From contig CASFPZ010000022.1 in NCBI GenBank assembly GCA_949296365.1, forward strand, positions 1 to 40,266: a DNA stretch of 40,266 nt, given 5' to 3'. This stretch comes from an uncultured Akkermansia sp. GTDB lineage: Bacteria; Verrucomicrobiota; Verrucomicrobiia; Verrucomicrobiales; Akkermansiaceae. Position 1 is the stretch's first letter. Every line of letters starts with the position of its first letter. Under the pieces are notes generated by a model. The model did no database searches. It was not told the origin of the DNA and saw only the letters and a list, made by a program, of their open reading frames with translations. A program made the position numbers and the translations under genes. This document shows, piece by piece, positions 7,803 to 16,061 of this stretch.

Positions 7803-10800
7803 TTATGGGGTTTGGAGGGTTCTGTTGTAGGCATCCAGAATTTGTCTGAATTCCTCGGGCATGGTCTCAGGTGTTACTCCAGAACTGCCTGGTACTGTCC
7901 TGGGAAGGCGGGGATGTGTTGGTCCGGGAAGTTGCTCGTCGCTTGAACTTGATCCGCTGCCTGGTTGCCCTGGTTTGCCTTGCCCCATGCCTGCTTGAGA
8001 AGAGGTCATTGCCTGGGATTGGGGTTTATTACTTCCGAGTAGTTGATGGAACATATTCATGAGTGCTGCTGACGAGGCACTCATATTGTTGCCTTGGCCT
8101 TGAATGAATCTGGCGGATTGATAAATGAGTTCGATGACTTCCATTTGGGCAGAGGTGGTCGTAGGCCCTGCATTTCCTTGCTCCAAACCATCTATGGCGT
8201 CGTTCATGGCGTGCCGGCATTGTCCCAGAAGAGCTATCAGTTGGCTCTCGGTTTGTTCTGAAATAATATCCATGACATCGGCTTGTAGTTCGTCTTGCTC
8301 TTGCGCAAGAATAGGACACGAAATAGCCGACTGAACTGTCTCCTGGCGTTGAATATGGCGCGTTCTTAACAGAATGTCTTGCTGGTGGCGCAACATACGC
8401 ATGAGTTTGAGTGTTAATTCGAATGCTGAGGGTGATAATTCATTGTTTCCTTTTTGTCCCTGCTGAGGGGGGATGGCTTCATTGGTGGATTGCCCGGCTT
8501 GTTTGTGCTCGAGCATTTTGGCGCAATCTTTGAAAAGATGCGATAGGTCATAGGCGTGCTCGATGCCTATGCCGGGGTGCGCTGTGGCAATGCAATCAGA
8601 AATGTGTTCCATTCGTGAAGATAGTTGTAAATGCATTAAGCGGTCGTACAACTGGGAATAGACGGGATTGGCCATACGGTGGCGAAAGGCTTCCAAATCA
8701 TCCATGAACCAATTCATCTCTTGGATAATATGGGCCTGATAAGTTTGGACGGCTTTCAACTTTTCCTGATTGCTCGCTGATAGCTCGTCTGGGGCAGCGG
8801 CTGCGATTGACGGCAATAGGGTAATTAACGATTGGCATACTGAATATTCCAATGCAGAGAACCTGTTGAGCCGCGCGACGATAGATACGGCTTCCATTGT
8901 GTGAGAATTAGTATTAATCGACGCAATAACGGCTTTGACTATTTGCGTGGCTTGGTCGTGAGTTTGCTCGGCAGAAGAGAGGTGTTGCAGGGGAGATTCG
9001 ATTGGAGACGTGGTCTCAATGAGTTGTTGCCGAGCTGTGGCAATCAGATTGGTAACTTTTGGAGAAAGCTGAGTGAGTGAGGTTAGGAATTGTTGCATGG
9101 TCCTCGCTGGAATTTGAGAATTTTGCAAAGCTTCCTGAAAGATGAATGAACCATGTTTGACATGTTGTTCTAGGTGTTTGCGTATTTGTTGTTCTTGTTC
9201 GATAAGCTGAAGGAGTTGTCGCTTTTGTTGGGCTTGGCGCAATTGCTGGGCCCCCAATTGCCTAAGCCGTTGCAGTTGGGCTTTTACTTGGTCTAGATCT
9301 CTGACTATTCCTTCTAATGATCCGTTAAATTTTTCTAAAGATAAACGGATCATTTCTGCATGCTGTTCGGGACTGAGTATCTGAAATATGATGGGGGAGG
9401 ACCAAGTTGTCCGCGTATTTTCTGAACCTGGGGCGTAGTCTGTCGCATAAGCGCGTATGGTCAAGCGTAGAGGCCCTTTTTCTTGGTGACGCGGCGCCTG
9501 AAATACGGTTGAAACGGTCATATCTTGCGTGGTAGGACTACCTGTTTTTAGGATAGCTGTTGACACGGGCTTCCCTGTTGTGTCGAGTTGCCAAGAAAGC
9601 CCAATGTCTTTGATACCATAGTCATCAGAAACCTCGACTTCCAAAGGAATGCTGACTCCTTCGATGAGGAATTGGTTAGGACTCGAGGTGGTGAGAACAA
9701 CTCGTGGTTTTTGGTCTTGTTGTGGAGTTAGAGATAGGTGAAAGGGCGATAAAGAACGCAGATTGTGATGGTCTGTCCAGGTGATTTTTAAGTCAATGGG
9801 GCGATTCCCCATGACCAAATTGGGAATGAGGGCGGTAGTGCCATCTAGGCGAGGTTTCAGGTGCTCAGGGGAGACTCTCGCATGTTTCAGTGGACTTGTC
9901 GCTGAAAGGCGGATATTGGCGACACTACCGGTTAACATGGGAATCATCCCTTGTCGCATTGGAATTGTGCTAGTAGGGCGCTTTGTGTAGGCGGGAAGGG
10001 TTACGATGGCTTCGGCGTGTTTCATTGCCGGGCGCTCTTGTGGAATAACCTGGATGTGGCGATTGACATCTCCCACTGAAATTTCTAGTTCTCCGGGAGT
10101 GAACATGGAAGGGAGGTCGAAACGATAGGTCGACTGGGATGTGCGTTTTACGTTGATCCACGATCCGTTCCCTAGGCGATATTGAGCGTTATTGGGCTGA
10201 TAGGTTGAAGTGGCATCCAGGGTGATAAGGAATGTGTGGGGTTCGCCTCGTGGCACAATTAGAGGATCCGATAATGGGGTCAGGACTGTAAATGTAAAGC
10301 GTGCGGGGGGGTGAAAGGGATCGAGCCAACGTTGCCACGTGTTTAAGGTGGCTTGAGGAAAACATACTGCGAGACATGCGATAATGAAAAGGAAAAAGCA
10401 TGATAATTTGATCAAAAATGCCGAATGCCCGCGAGGGATAAGTGTAAAAAAATCAAGATTTTCCAATTGTTGGGCGCATTGAACAAGAGCTGCTTTTGGG
10501 AGTTCTGGCGCGACCTGGCTATTCTGTGTCAAGTCGATGGCACAGAGCAGGCGGTCTCCATATGTGCGGTTGTGCCGAAATAGAATTTGAGCTAGCTGGC
10601 GTGGCTGGTATTCCCTAAACCTCCAATGCCACAACCTGCATATCGCGAAGATGGGAAGCCCAAGGCAAATGACACTAAAACAGATCCATGCGATGAACTG
10701 GGGCGTATCCCATAGACGATCAGTGAGAAAAAAAACTAAATACACTATGCTGGCGGCAATACAGCATACACTTATGCTGTCTCCTGCTCTCTTAAAAAAC

Positions 10801-10871
10801 ATCTTCCTGCGGAAGTTTTTTAATTGAGATTCCAGGCGAGCAGGTAAGTGTCCTGTTGGCGGGCGTGGCAT
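7803..10871 (-). CDS. Large DUF4175-like membrane protein with long coiled coil
   Basis: The product is 1022 residues. There are three transmembrane helices near the N-terminus (about 31-50, 57-81, 150-172), separated by a segment containing GDRLLCAIDL. Periplasmic Ig-like beta domains follow (about 180-480), with the phrases VPRGEPHTFLITL, RPAMKHAEAIVTLPAYTKRP and VEVSDDYGIKDIGLSW, which recall the DUF4175 group of bacterial membrane proteins. Residues about 505-900 are Gln-rich coiled coil with few breaks. The last ~90 residues are Gly/Ser/Pro/Gln-rich and disordered. In planctomycetes such proteins often sit near MoxR, DUF58 and VWA genes; none of those is in this window. It may be the membrane hub of the surrounding cluster, which is inference from size and topology. 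Confidence 0.75.
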   Translation of the reverse strand: MPRPPTGHLPARLESQLKNFRRKMFFKRAGDSISVCCIAASIVYLVFFLTDRLWDTPQFIAWICFSVICLGLPIFAICRLWHWRFREYQPRQLAQILFRHNRTYGDRLLCAIDLTQNSQVAPELPKAALVQCAQQLENLDFFTLIPRGHSAFLIKLSCFFLFIIACLAVCFPQATLNTWQRWLDPFHPPARFTFTVLTPLSDPLIVPRGEPHTFLITLDATSTYQPNNAQYRLGNGSWINVKRTSQSTYRFDLPSMFTPGELEISVGDVNRHIQVIPQERPAMKHAEAIVTLPAYTKRPTSTIPMRQGMIPMLTGSVANIRLSATSPLKHARVSPEHLKPRLDGTTALIPNLVMGNRPIDLKITWTDHHNLRSLSPFHLSLTPQQDQKPRVVLTTSSPNQFLIEGVSIPLEVEVSDDYGIKDIGLSWQLDTTGKPVSTAILKTGSPTTQDMTVSTVFQAPRHQEKGPLRLTIRAYATDYAPGSENTRTTWSSPIIFQILSPEQHAEMIRLSLEKFNGSLEGIVRDLDQVKAQLQRLRQLGAQQLRQAQQKRQLLQLIEQEQQIRKHLEQHVKHGSFIFQEALQNSQIPARTMQQFLTSLTQLSPKVTNLIATARQQLIETTSPIESPLQHLSSAEQTHDQATQIVKAVIASINTNSHTMEAVSIVARLNRFSALEYSVCQSLITLLPSIAAAAPDELSASNQEKLKAVQTYQAHIIQEMNWFMDDLEAFRHRMANPVYSQLYDRLMHLQLSSRMEHISDCIATAHPGIGIEHAYDLSHLFKDCAKMLEHKQAGQSTNEAIPPQQGQKGNNELSPSAFELTLKLMRMLRHQQDILLRTRHIQRQETVQSAISCPILAQEQDELQADVMDIISEQTESQLIALLGQCRHAMNDAIDGLEQGNAGPTTTSAQMEVIELIYQSARFIQGQGNNMSASSAALMNMFHQLLGSNKPQSQAMTSSQAGMGQGKPGQPGSGSSSSDEQLPGPTHPRLPRTVPGSSGVTPETMPEEFRQILDAYNRTLQTP

Positions 10872-10893
10872 GAATGAGGAAAAACGAACCTTT

Positions 10894-11871
10894 TTACGGT
10901 CTATTCTCTGGAGCTTGCTCGGGAGAAACTGGAATCTTACGCCCTGACATGAGATTATTCCTCAATTCTTGCATATCGTGGCGAAATTGAGCTTGGGATC
11001 CTTGTTGGGGCATGCCAATTCCCCATTCCCTCATCTTCCTTTTGACAAAATTGAGTATAGCGATTTCATTGACCCCGTATTGCCTGCAAATAGGAGAAAG
11101 CTGAAGCTCGGGCGAGTTGAATTGGCCGTTCTTGAAGAATGTCAGATCATGGGCCCAGGCGTTGCGAAAGTTTTCTGGACAAGCTTGGACGTTGATGGAA
11201 TCAAAAAGGGCTGCCACTTCTTGACGTGGAATGCCATCTGTGTGCATGCAGACAGTCGTCTCCATGAAATTGAGAGAAAACTCAATCATGACGTTGGTGA
11301 CGGCTTCTTTCCAGATTTTAGCCTGGGCTGGATCTATGCCTGATAACTTGGCCTCGAGTTTAGCAATTGCTGCTAGAATGGCTGTCTGGGTTCCGCATGT
11401 CATCGGATCAAACTTTTTCGGTGTCTCATCTTCGTCATAGAGGGGGATTGGCGGTCTTACTGTAGGATCGATGCGTTGGAGTTCTCGAGAAAGTTCTTTC
11501 CGGAGATCTGCGAGGCTGATGTCATAGCGCCTCAATATGGGGGCAATGTAATTGCGCTCGGGCCTTCTAACCTGGTTGATCCATGCTTGTTGGAAGTCAG
11601 CTGGACATTGAGACATGTCGCCTGCGAGCATGGCTGTTGCTCGGTCTGAAGCTGAAGGTGTTTGGTTATTATACCCAAAGGTCCATTCGAGCTCAATGAT
11701 GCGTAGTGCTGTCCTTTTCAGAAATAATTGAATGTTTGTCTTAGCTTGTTGGGGGGAACTTGCTACTTGTTTATGGGAACTGTCGCTTGCCTGTGAAGGT
11801 TGTTGAGTTGCCTGGCATGGCCATAAGGCGCATGCCAGTTGAACTGTTAACATGATGGTCAGCTGCTTCAT
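10894..11871 (-). CDS. Secreted helical protein with internal duplication
   Basis: The product is 325 residues from ATG 11871, which puts a signal peptide (KQLTIMLTVQLACALWPCQA) at the N-terminus. A GTG at 11934 lies further upstream in frame but would overlap the preceding gene by 35 nt and add 21 residues in front. Two copies of an all-helical module are visible: residues 53-130 (CPADFQQAW ... PILRRYDIS) and 190-281 (CPENFRNAW ... PICRQYGVN), separated by a Pro-rich linker. I know of no family. It overlaps no catalytic signature. It lies between the charged-helix protein and the 1022-residue membrane protein and should be exported. Confidence 0.8.
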   Translation of the reverse strand: MKQLTIMLTVQLACALWPCQATQQPSQASDSSHKQVASSPQQAKTNIQLFLKRTALRIIELEWTFGYNNQTPSASDRATAMLAGDMSQCPADFQQAWINQVRRPERNYIAPILRRYDISLADLRKELSRELQRIDPTVRPPIPLYDEDETPKKFDPMTCGTQTAILAAIAKLEAKLSGIDPAQAKIWKEAVTNVMIEFSLNFMETTVCMHTDGIPRQEVAALFDSINVQACPENFRNAWAHDLTFFKNGQFNSPELQLSPICRQYGVNEIAILNFVKRKMREWGIGMPQQGSQAQFRHDMQELRNNLMSGRKIPVSPEQAPENRP

Positions 11872-11899
11872 GGAGTGTGAAAAAAAGCAGTTTGCTGAA

Positions 11900-12619
11900 T
11901 TAACCTCCAATGCGGAAACGTGGACGCTGGCCACTCGACACTTTTACTGGATAACGTTTTTGTTCTTGTTGACGACGAAGGCGTTGCTGTTCTTCTTGTT
12001 GGCGGCGCAATGATTCTTGACGCTGCTCCTCTTCTTGGCGTAGCTGTTCTGCTTGGCGCTCGGCCAGACGGCGTTCTTCTTCGAGTTTGCGTTGCCGTTG
12101 CTGAAGTTCGCGTTGTTGTTTGCGGAGTTGCTCTTCTCGCTCGTGGTTTTGCTTTTGTTTGAGGGCTCTCTGTTCGCGTTGGAGGCGTTCGATCTCTTGC
12201 CGATTGCGTTTTAAGTGTTCTTCTTTTTGACGGATGTCTTGTTCTTGGCGCTTGAGTTGGGGCGAAGAAACTACTGGTTTCCTTGCTTTTGCGAGCCGAC
12301 GTCTGTCGTTTTGCTGTACTTTTACCTTGTGCTGATACTTCGCGTAATAAGGATCTTGGGCTAAATAGGCTTCATGCACACTGCCTTCCATCACTTCAAC
12401 TGGTGCTCTGAATCCTAAGTTGGCATTGATAGAGGGCTTGAGCGCTTCTTCGATTTTATTCTCTTTGCTAGGAGGGGAGGGCGGAACTGAATAATCGGGA
12501 CCTTCTGATTGTGGGGCTGGCGCTTTTGCCGGTGCTGCCTGTGCATGAGATGTTGTCAGTGGTAAGACACTCATGGCGGCGACTGTGGCTACAAAAACAT
12601 AACAAGATGGAATTCTCAT
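11900..12619 (-). CDS. Secreted protein with long charged single helix/coiled coil
   Basis: The product is 239 residues. It has a signal peptide (to about residue 28, ATSHAQA-type cleavage), a Pro/Ala-rich stretch and a conserved-looking segment around residues 55-90 (NANLGFRAPVEVMEGSVHEAYL). Residues about 118-225 consist almost only of Glu, Gln, Arg, Lys and Leu, with heptad-like LRRQQEEQQRL units. That is a long single alpha helix or coiled coil able to span a considerable distance in the periplasm. The C-terminus (QRPRFRIGG) is short and basic. It is the first gene of the nine-gene envelope cluster; a 103-bp gap separates it from the upstream hemB. Function unknown; a spacer or TolA-like tether is possible. 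Confidence 0.75.
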   Translation of the reverse strand: MRIPSCYVFVATVAAMSVLPLTTSHAQAAPAKAPAPQSEGPDYSVPPSPPSKENKIEEALKPSINANLGFRAPVEVMEGSVHEAYLAQDPYYAKYQHKVKVQQNDRRRLAKARKPVVSSPQLKRQEQDIRQKEEHLKRNRQEIERLQREQRALKQKQNHEREEQLRKQQRELQQRQRKLEEERRLAERQAEQLRQEEEQRQESLRRQQEEQQRLRRQQEQKRYPVKVSSGQRPRFRIGG

Positions 12620-12722
12620 AAATCTATTGGAAAAGCTGTTCTTAACTGTTGCATATCAGACTAATCGAGAGGCTCAAGCTTTTTCTTGCTCAACCCCTCG
12701 GAATGAACACTTAATTGGGTGT

Positions 12723-13721
12723 TCAACAATTTTCCTGCAGCCATTGGGCGGCCTGGGCGGCGTAATACGTCAAAATCATGTCGGCGCCAGCTCGACGAAT
12801 GCTTGTCAGCGTCTCGAGAACGGCCGATTGTTCATCAATCCATCCTGAGGCTGCCGCGGCCTTAAGCATGAGGTATTCTCCGCTTACATGATAAGCTGCA
12901 ATGGGTAATGTTGTACATTGCCGCATGGCGTATACCACATCCAGGTACATTGTGGCTGGTTTTACCATAAGGATATCGGCTCCCTCCGCTTCATCAAGGG
13001 TTGCCTCCCGAATGGCTTCTCTCAGATTCCTTGGATCCATCTGATAGGTCTTCTTATCTCCAAGCCCTGGCGCACTTTCAAGTGCCCCGCGAAAAGGTCC
13101 GTACATGGCGCTGGCGTATTTGGCGGTGTAAGACATGAGAGAAACATTCTCCATGCGCTCGGCATCTAGAGCAGAACGGATCGCGGCGATGCGCCCATCC
13201 ATCATATCGCTGGGCGAGAGAACATCTGCCCCTGCCTCGGCAAAACACAAAGCTTGTTGGCATAAAACTTCGACGGTCGGATCATTGAGAATCTCGAATG
13301 TGCCGTCGGAGTAATGCTGCACGATGCCATCGTGCCCTTCTGAATTATAAGGGTCGAGTGCAACGTCTGCATGCACAATGAGCTCCGGATAGATTTCTTT
13401 GAGCGCAATAATCGTGCGTGGAATAATGCCGTCGGGGTTGAAGGCTTCTTCAGCATTGGGGGTTTTGCGGTCTTCTGGAACACAAGGGAAAAGATCGATG
13501 GAGGTAATACCTAATTCCAGGAGTCGTCCTACTTCTTCTACGAGTCCTGGAATGCTCCACATGGTGCAACCTGGCAACGAGGGAATGGGAACATTGTCGT
13601 GAGATTCGTGGACAAAAACAGGCAGGATGAGTCTGGAGGCGGAAAGATCCGTTTCGGCAACAAGATCGCGAATGAAAGCGTTTTTCCTGTTGCGCCGAGG
13701 ACGAATAGGCATATTGAACAT
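12723..13721 (-). CDS. hemB: Delta-aminolevulinic acid dehydratase (porphobilinogen synthase)
   Basis: The 332-residue product condenses two 5-aminolevulinate molecules to porphobilinogen in haem and tetrapyrrole synthesis, in the cytoplasm. The family signature is complete: Schiff-base lysines at K201 (SYTAKYAS) and K254 (MVKPATMYLD). The metal-binding loop reads DVALDPYNSEGHDG (D119, D123, D131), with aspartates where zinc enzymes have cysteines, so this is the magnesium-dependent type known from Pseudomonas. Length is normal. The start at 13721 (ATG) is likely, with a second ATG three codons in. It stands alone, divergent from the LolA-like gene across a 135-bp gap and upstream of the envelope cluster. 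Confidence 0.96.
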   Translation of the reverse strand: MFNMPIRPRRNRKNAFIRDLVAETDLSASRLILPVFVHESHDNVPIPSLPGCTMWSIPGLVEEVGRLLELGITSIDLFPCVPEDRKTPNAEEAFNPDGIIPRTIIALKEIYPELIVHADVALDPYNSEGHDGIVQHYSDGTFEILNDPTVEVLCQQALCFAEAGADVLSPSDMMDGRIAAIRSALDAERMENVSLMSYTAKYASAMYGPFRGALESAPGLGDKKTYQMDPRNLREAIREATLDEAEGADILMVKPATMYLDVVYAMRQCTTLPIAAYHVSGEYLMLKAAAASGWIDEQSAVLETLTSIRRAGADMILTYYAAQAAQWLQENC

Positions 13722-13856
13722 GACTGCATTATGCTATCCGCTTCAGGCTAGGAAAGTAGAAAATATGGCCTCATGCGATGGAGTATCTAATTTATCTGCT
13801 GTGACTGACTTTTGTGTTCACGGAGATGGGGCGAGTGTGTATGAATTGTTGGCGTT

Positions 13857-14582
13857 ATGAAAAAGCTGGCAAGAGTGTGCGTGTGGTGGTTATCGACAAT
13901 GGGATTTGTAGCAACGTTGAGTGTGTCAGCTGTTGCTGAGTCTCCATCTCCAGAGGTTTTGTTGGGTAGTGTCCGCCAGACGACATTGCTCCAGAAAAAA
14001 CAGGATCTGCAAGGTCAACTCAGACGCCGCAGTGTCAAAATCCCCTTCCAAATTAACCAAAGGAATCGTCTCCTTTGCTATTTGTATTATGCTAATGAAC
14101 GTTGGGAACGTTTCCAGCTAGATTTTCAAGAAAAAGGACAGAAACTCTATTATGGCGACAGTAAATCTCTAAAACCTCTTCCTGTCGAAAAATATCAAGA
14201 ATCAATCGCGGATACAGATATTAGTTACGAAGATTTGTCAATGCGCTTTCTCTATTGGAAAGATGGTAAAATTTTGCCGGAAGATAGTTCATCTGTCGTC
14301 AAAGGCCGAAGTTGTTGGGTGATCCAATTGGCCAATCCTACCCCATCCGTGGGGTTGTATGCATGGGTAAGAGTGTGGATCGATAAAGAAAATGGTGCGA
14401 TGTGGCAGTTGGATGGTATTGATGCCAAAGGCGAACTGAGAAAACGCTTCCTAGTAACGTCGGTCATGAAACTCGACGATGGAAATTGGTTTTTTAAGCA
14501 AATCAAAGTGGAAACGAGGGATCCTCAGAATTCTCGGCGTGTTCAATCGCTTAGTTATATTGACATGAAGAGCCCCGAGTGA
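13857..14582 (+). CDS. LolA-like outer-membrane lipoprotein-sorting protein
   Basis: The product is 241 residues with a signal peptide (KKLARVCVWWLSTMGFVATLSVSAVA). The pattern ERFQLDFQEKGQKLYYG, then SYEDLSMRFLYW, CWVIQLANP, VRVWIDKENGAMWQLDGIDAKGELRKRF, and a closing FKQIKVETRDP matches the beta half-barrel of the 'outer membrane lipoprotein-sorting protein' group (LolA_like, PF17131 as I recall it). Such proteins bind lipid or lipoprotein moieties in the periplasm. It is probably co-transcribed with the deacetylase gene 67 nt downstream. A canonical LolB or LolCDE is not next to it. Confidence 0.75.
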   Translation: MKKLARVCVWWLSTMGFVATLSVSAVAESPSPEVLLGSVRQTTLLQKKQDLQGQLRRRSVKIPFQINQRNRLLCYLYYANERWERFQLDFQEKGQKLYYGDSKSLKPLPVEKYQESIADTDISYEDLSMRFLYWKDGKILPEDSSSVVKGRSCWVIQLANPTPSVGLYAWVRVWIDKENGAMWQLDGIDAKGELRKRFLVTSVMKLDDGNWFFKQIKVETRDPQNSRRVQSLSYIDMKSPE

Positions 14583-14649
14583 GGGTTGATGGGGGCGGAA
14601 TTACGGCGTGACAACCAAAGGGATGGTGGTAAACAGGTGTTGCAAAATT

Positions 14650-15840
14650 ATGAAATATCTCATTGTTTTTTCCCTGGTTGCTTCGGTCATGCTAGCCTCA
14701 TGTTCGTCTGATAAGGAAAAAGTCGCCTCAACGGATCCTTCTCTTGATTCTCCTGCTGAATATGTTGCCCGGGATGGAACAATTCATTCTGGCAAACCTT
14801 CTTCGCGCTCTGTTCAAGATCATCAGAGCCCGGTAGTCCCAAAGACTCCCTCTGTGCCAAGCAAACCTGCTGTCTTTGCTCCGCAATCGCCTCGCATGCC
14901 TGGCTTGCGCGTAGCTAGAGTCAATGTGCCACGAAAGGTTGTTGCTTTAACTTTTGACGATGGACCGCATGGTTCCTTGACTCCTAAAGTGTTGGATATC
15001 TTGGCTCGTTACAATGTGAAATGTACGTTTTTCTTGCAAGGAATTAATGTAAAACGTTACCCGAATGTGGTAGCTCGTATGGCTCGAGAAGGTCATGAAC
15101 CAGCCTCTCATACCTGGAATCATATTTGCATGACTCGTTCTTCACGAGCAACTTGCGAAAGTCAGTTGAGAAAGACGGACGATGCCATCCGGGAAATTAC
15201 GGGGGTGTCTCCTAAATTGGTACGCCCTCCGTATGGCGCAGTCAATGCTAGCCTCTATACATGGATGAATCAATCCTTTGGTTATAAAACGGTTCTCTGG
15301 GATGTCGACACGAACGATTGGAGAAAACCTGGTGTGTCGACGGTGGTGTCGCGTGCTGTCAATGGTGCTCGGCCCGGATCGATCATTTTGGTCCACGATA
15401 TTCATAGTTCAACGGTTCAAGCGATTGATGGCATTGTGCGGGGGTTGATCGCTCGCGGTTTTCAGTTGGTGACGGTGTCGGACTTGATTGCGATTGGTCA
15501 GCGCTATGCTGCCTCTGCTCCTACTTCCTCTCAATCCTCTAAACCTGGTGTCTCGGAAACGGCAAATGGCCTCCCTGTAGTTCGTCAGCTACCTGCTGAT
15601 TCTGGATCTGCCGGTCTTCCTGGCTCGACCAATCCCTCTAATTCCCAGGAATCGGAAACACAAAGCTCGGCCTCAAAACAGATCCCAACCTCGCTAGATG
15701 AAAAAAATCCCCCCTCTTCTCAGAACGCCCCTGGCAACAACATGCCTAATCAGCAACTGGTGCCTACTTCTGAGCAGCACCAACCCAAAGTTGTAGCGCC
15801 ATCCCAAAATGGTAACAAATCAAATATACAGGGAATTTGA
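14650..15840 (+). CDS. Lipoprotein polysaccharide deacetylase (NodB / CE4 domain)
   Basis: Product 396 residues from ATG 14650; a GTG at 14608 would place 14 odd residues before the lipoprotein signal. The lipobox is LASC with the lipidated Cys at 18. A disordered linker leads to a full CE4 NodB domain: TFDDGP (101-106, catalytic base and metal Asp), SHTWNH (153-158, metal histidines), RPPYG (192-196), a DVDTNDW loop, and LVHDIH (247-252). It therefore should remove N-acetyl groups from a polymer such as peptidoglycan or another GlcNAc glycan at the envelope. The last ~110 residues are Ser/Pro/Gln/Asn-rich and disordered. Serine at lipobox +2 (C-S-S) would be consistent with outer-membrane sorting if Lol rules apply. 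Confidence 0.93.
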   Translation: MKYLIVFSLVASVMLASCSSDKEKVASTDPSLDSPAEYVARDGTIHSGKPSSRSVQDHQSPVVPKTPSVPSKPAVFAPQSPRMPGLRVARVNVPRKVVALTFDDGPHGSLTPKVLDILARYNVKCTFFLQGINVKRYPNVVARMAREGHEPASHTWNHICMTRSSRATCESQLRKTDDAIREITGVSPKLVRPPYGAVNASLYTWMNQSFGYKTVLWDVDTNDWRKPGVSTVVSRAVNGARPGSIILVHDIHSSTVQAIDGIVRGLIARGFQLVTVSDLIAIGQRYAASAPTSSQSSKPGVSETANGLPVVRQLPADSGSAGLPGSTNPSNSQESETQSSASKQIPTSLDEKNPPSSQNAPGNNMPNQQLVPTSEQHQPKVVAPSQNGNKSNIQGI

Positions 15841-15903
15841 AAACGAAATCAGCTATCATTTCTGCTCCCTAATGCAAAATGTATAAGTCTGGAAGCTGAA
15901 AGA

Positions 15904-15927
15904 ACGAACAAAAATTTGATTGTTCGT
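15904..15927. terminator. 8-bp hairpin between deacetylase and dynamin-like genes
   Basis: ACGAACAA (15904-15911) pairs perfectly with TTGTTCGT (15920-15927), with an 8-nt loop. It lies 64 nt after the deacetylase stop, in a 221-bp gap. No T-run follows on the plus strand, so it is at best a weak or assisted terminator. I see nothing else of note in 15841-16061. Confidence 0.3.
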
Positions 15928-16061
15928 AGGAGAAGCTGCGGCATGATGGAAATTTTTCCTATGGATAGAAGGTAAGGGATAATACATTTCCTGTGTTGAA
16001 GGTTGTCTGGGAATCTACTTGGTCGGACGAGAGACGCAAAGCATCCAGATAAGTAAATAAT

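Noticed and set aside
7799..7834. Upstream ATG (7834) for the toroid protein
   Set aside because: It would add a hydrophilic lead that spoils the signal peptide and would overlap the preceding gene; ATG 7798 is preferred, though not proven.
11920..12162. Plus-strand Val-, Leu- and Asp-rich frame opposite the charged-helix gene
   Set aside because: It is the antisense reading of the repetitive Glu/Gln/Arg codons.
13627..13860. Plus-strand frame opposite the hemB start
   Set aside because: It is a shadow of hemB and the divergent gap.
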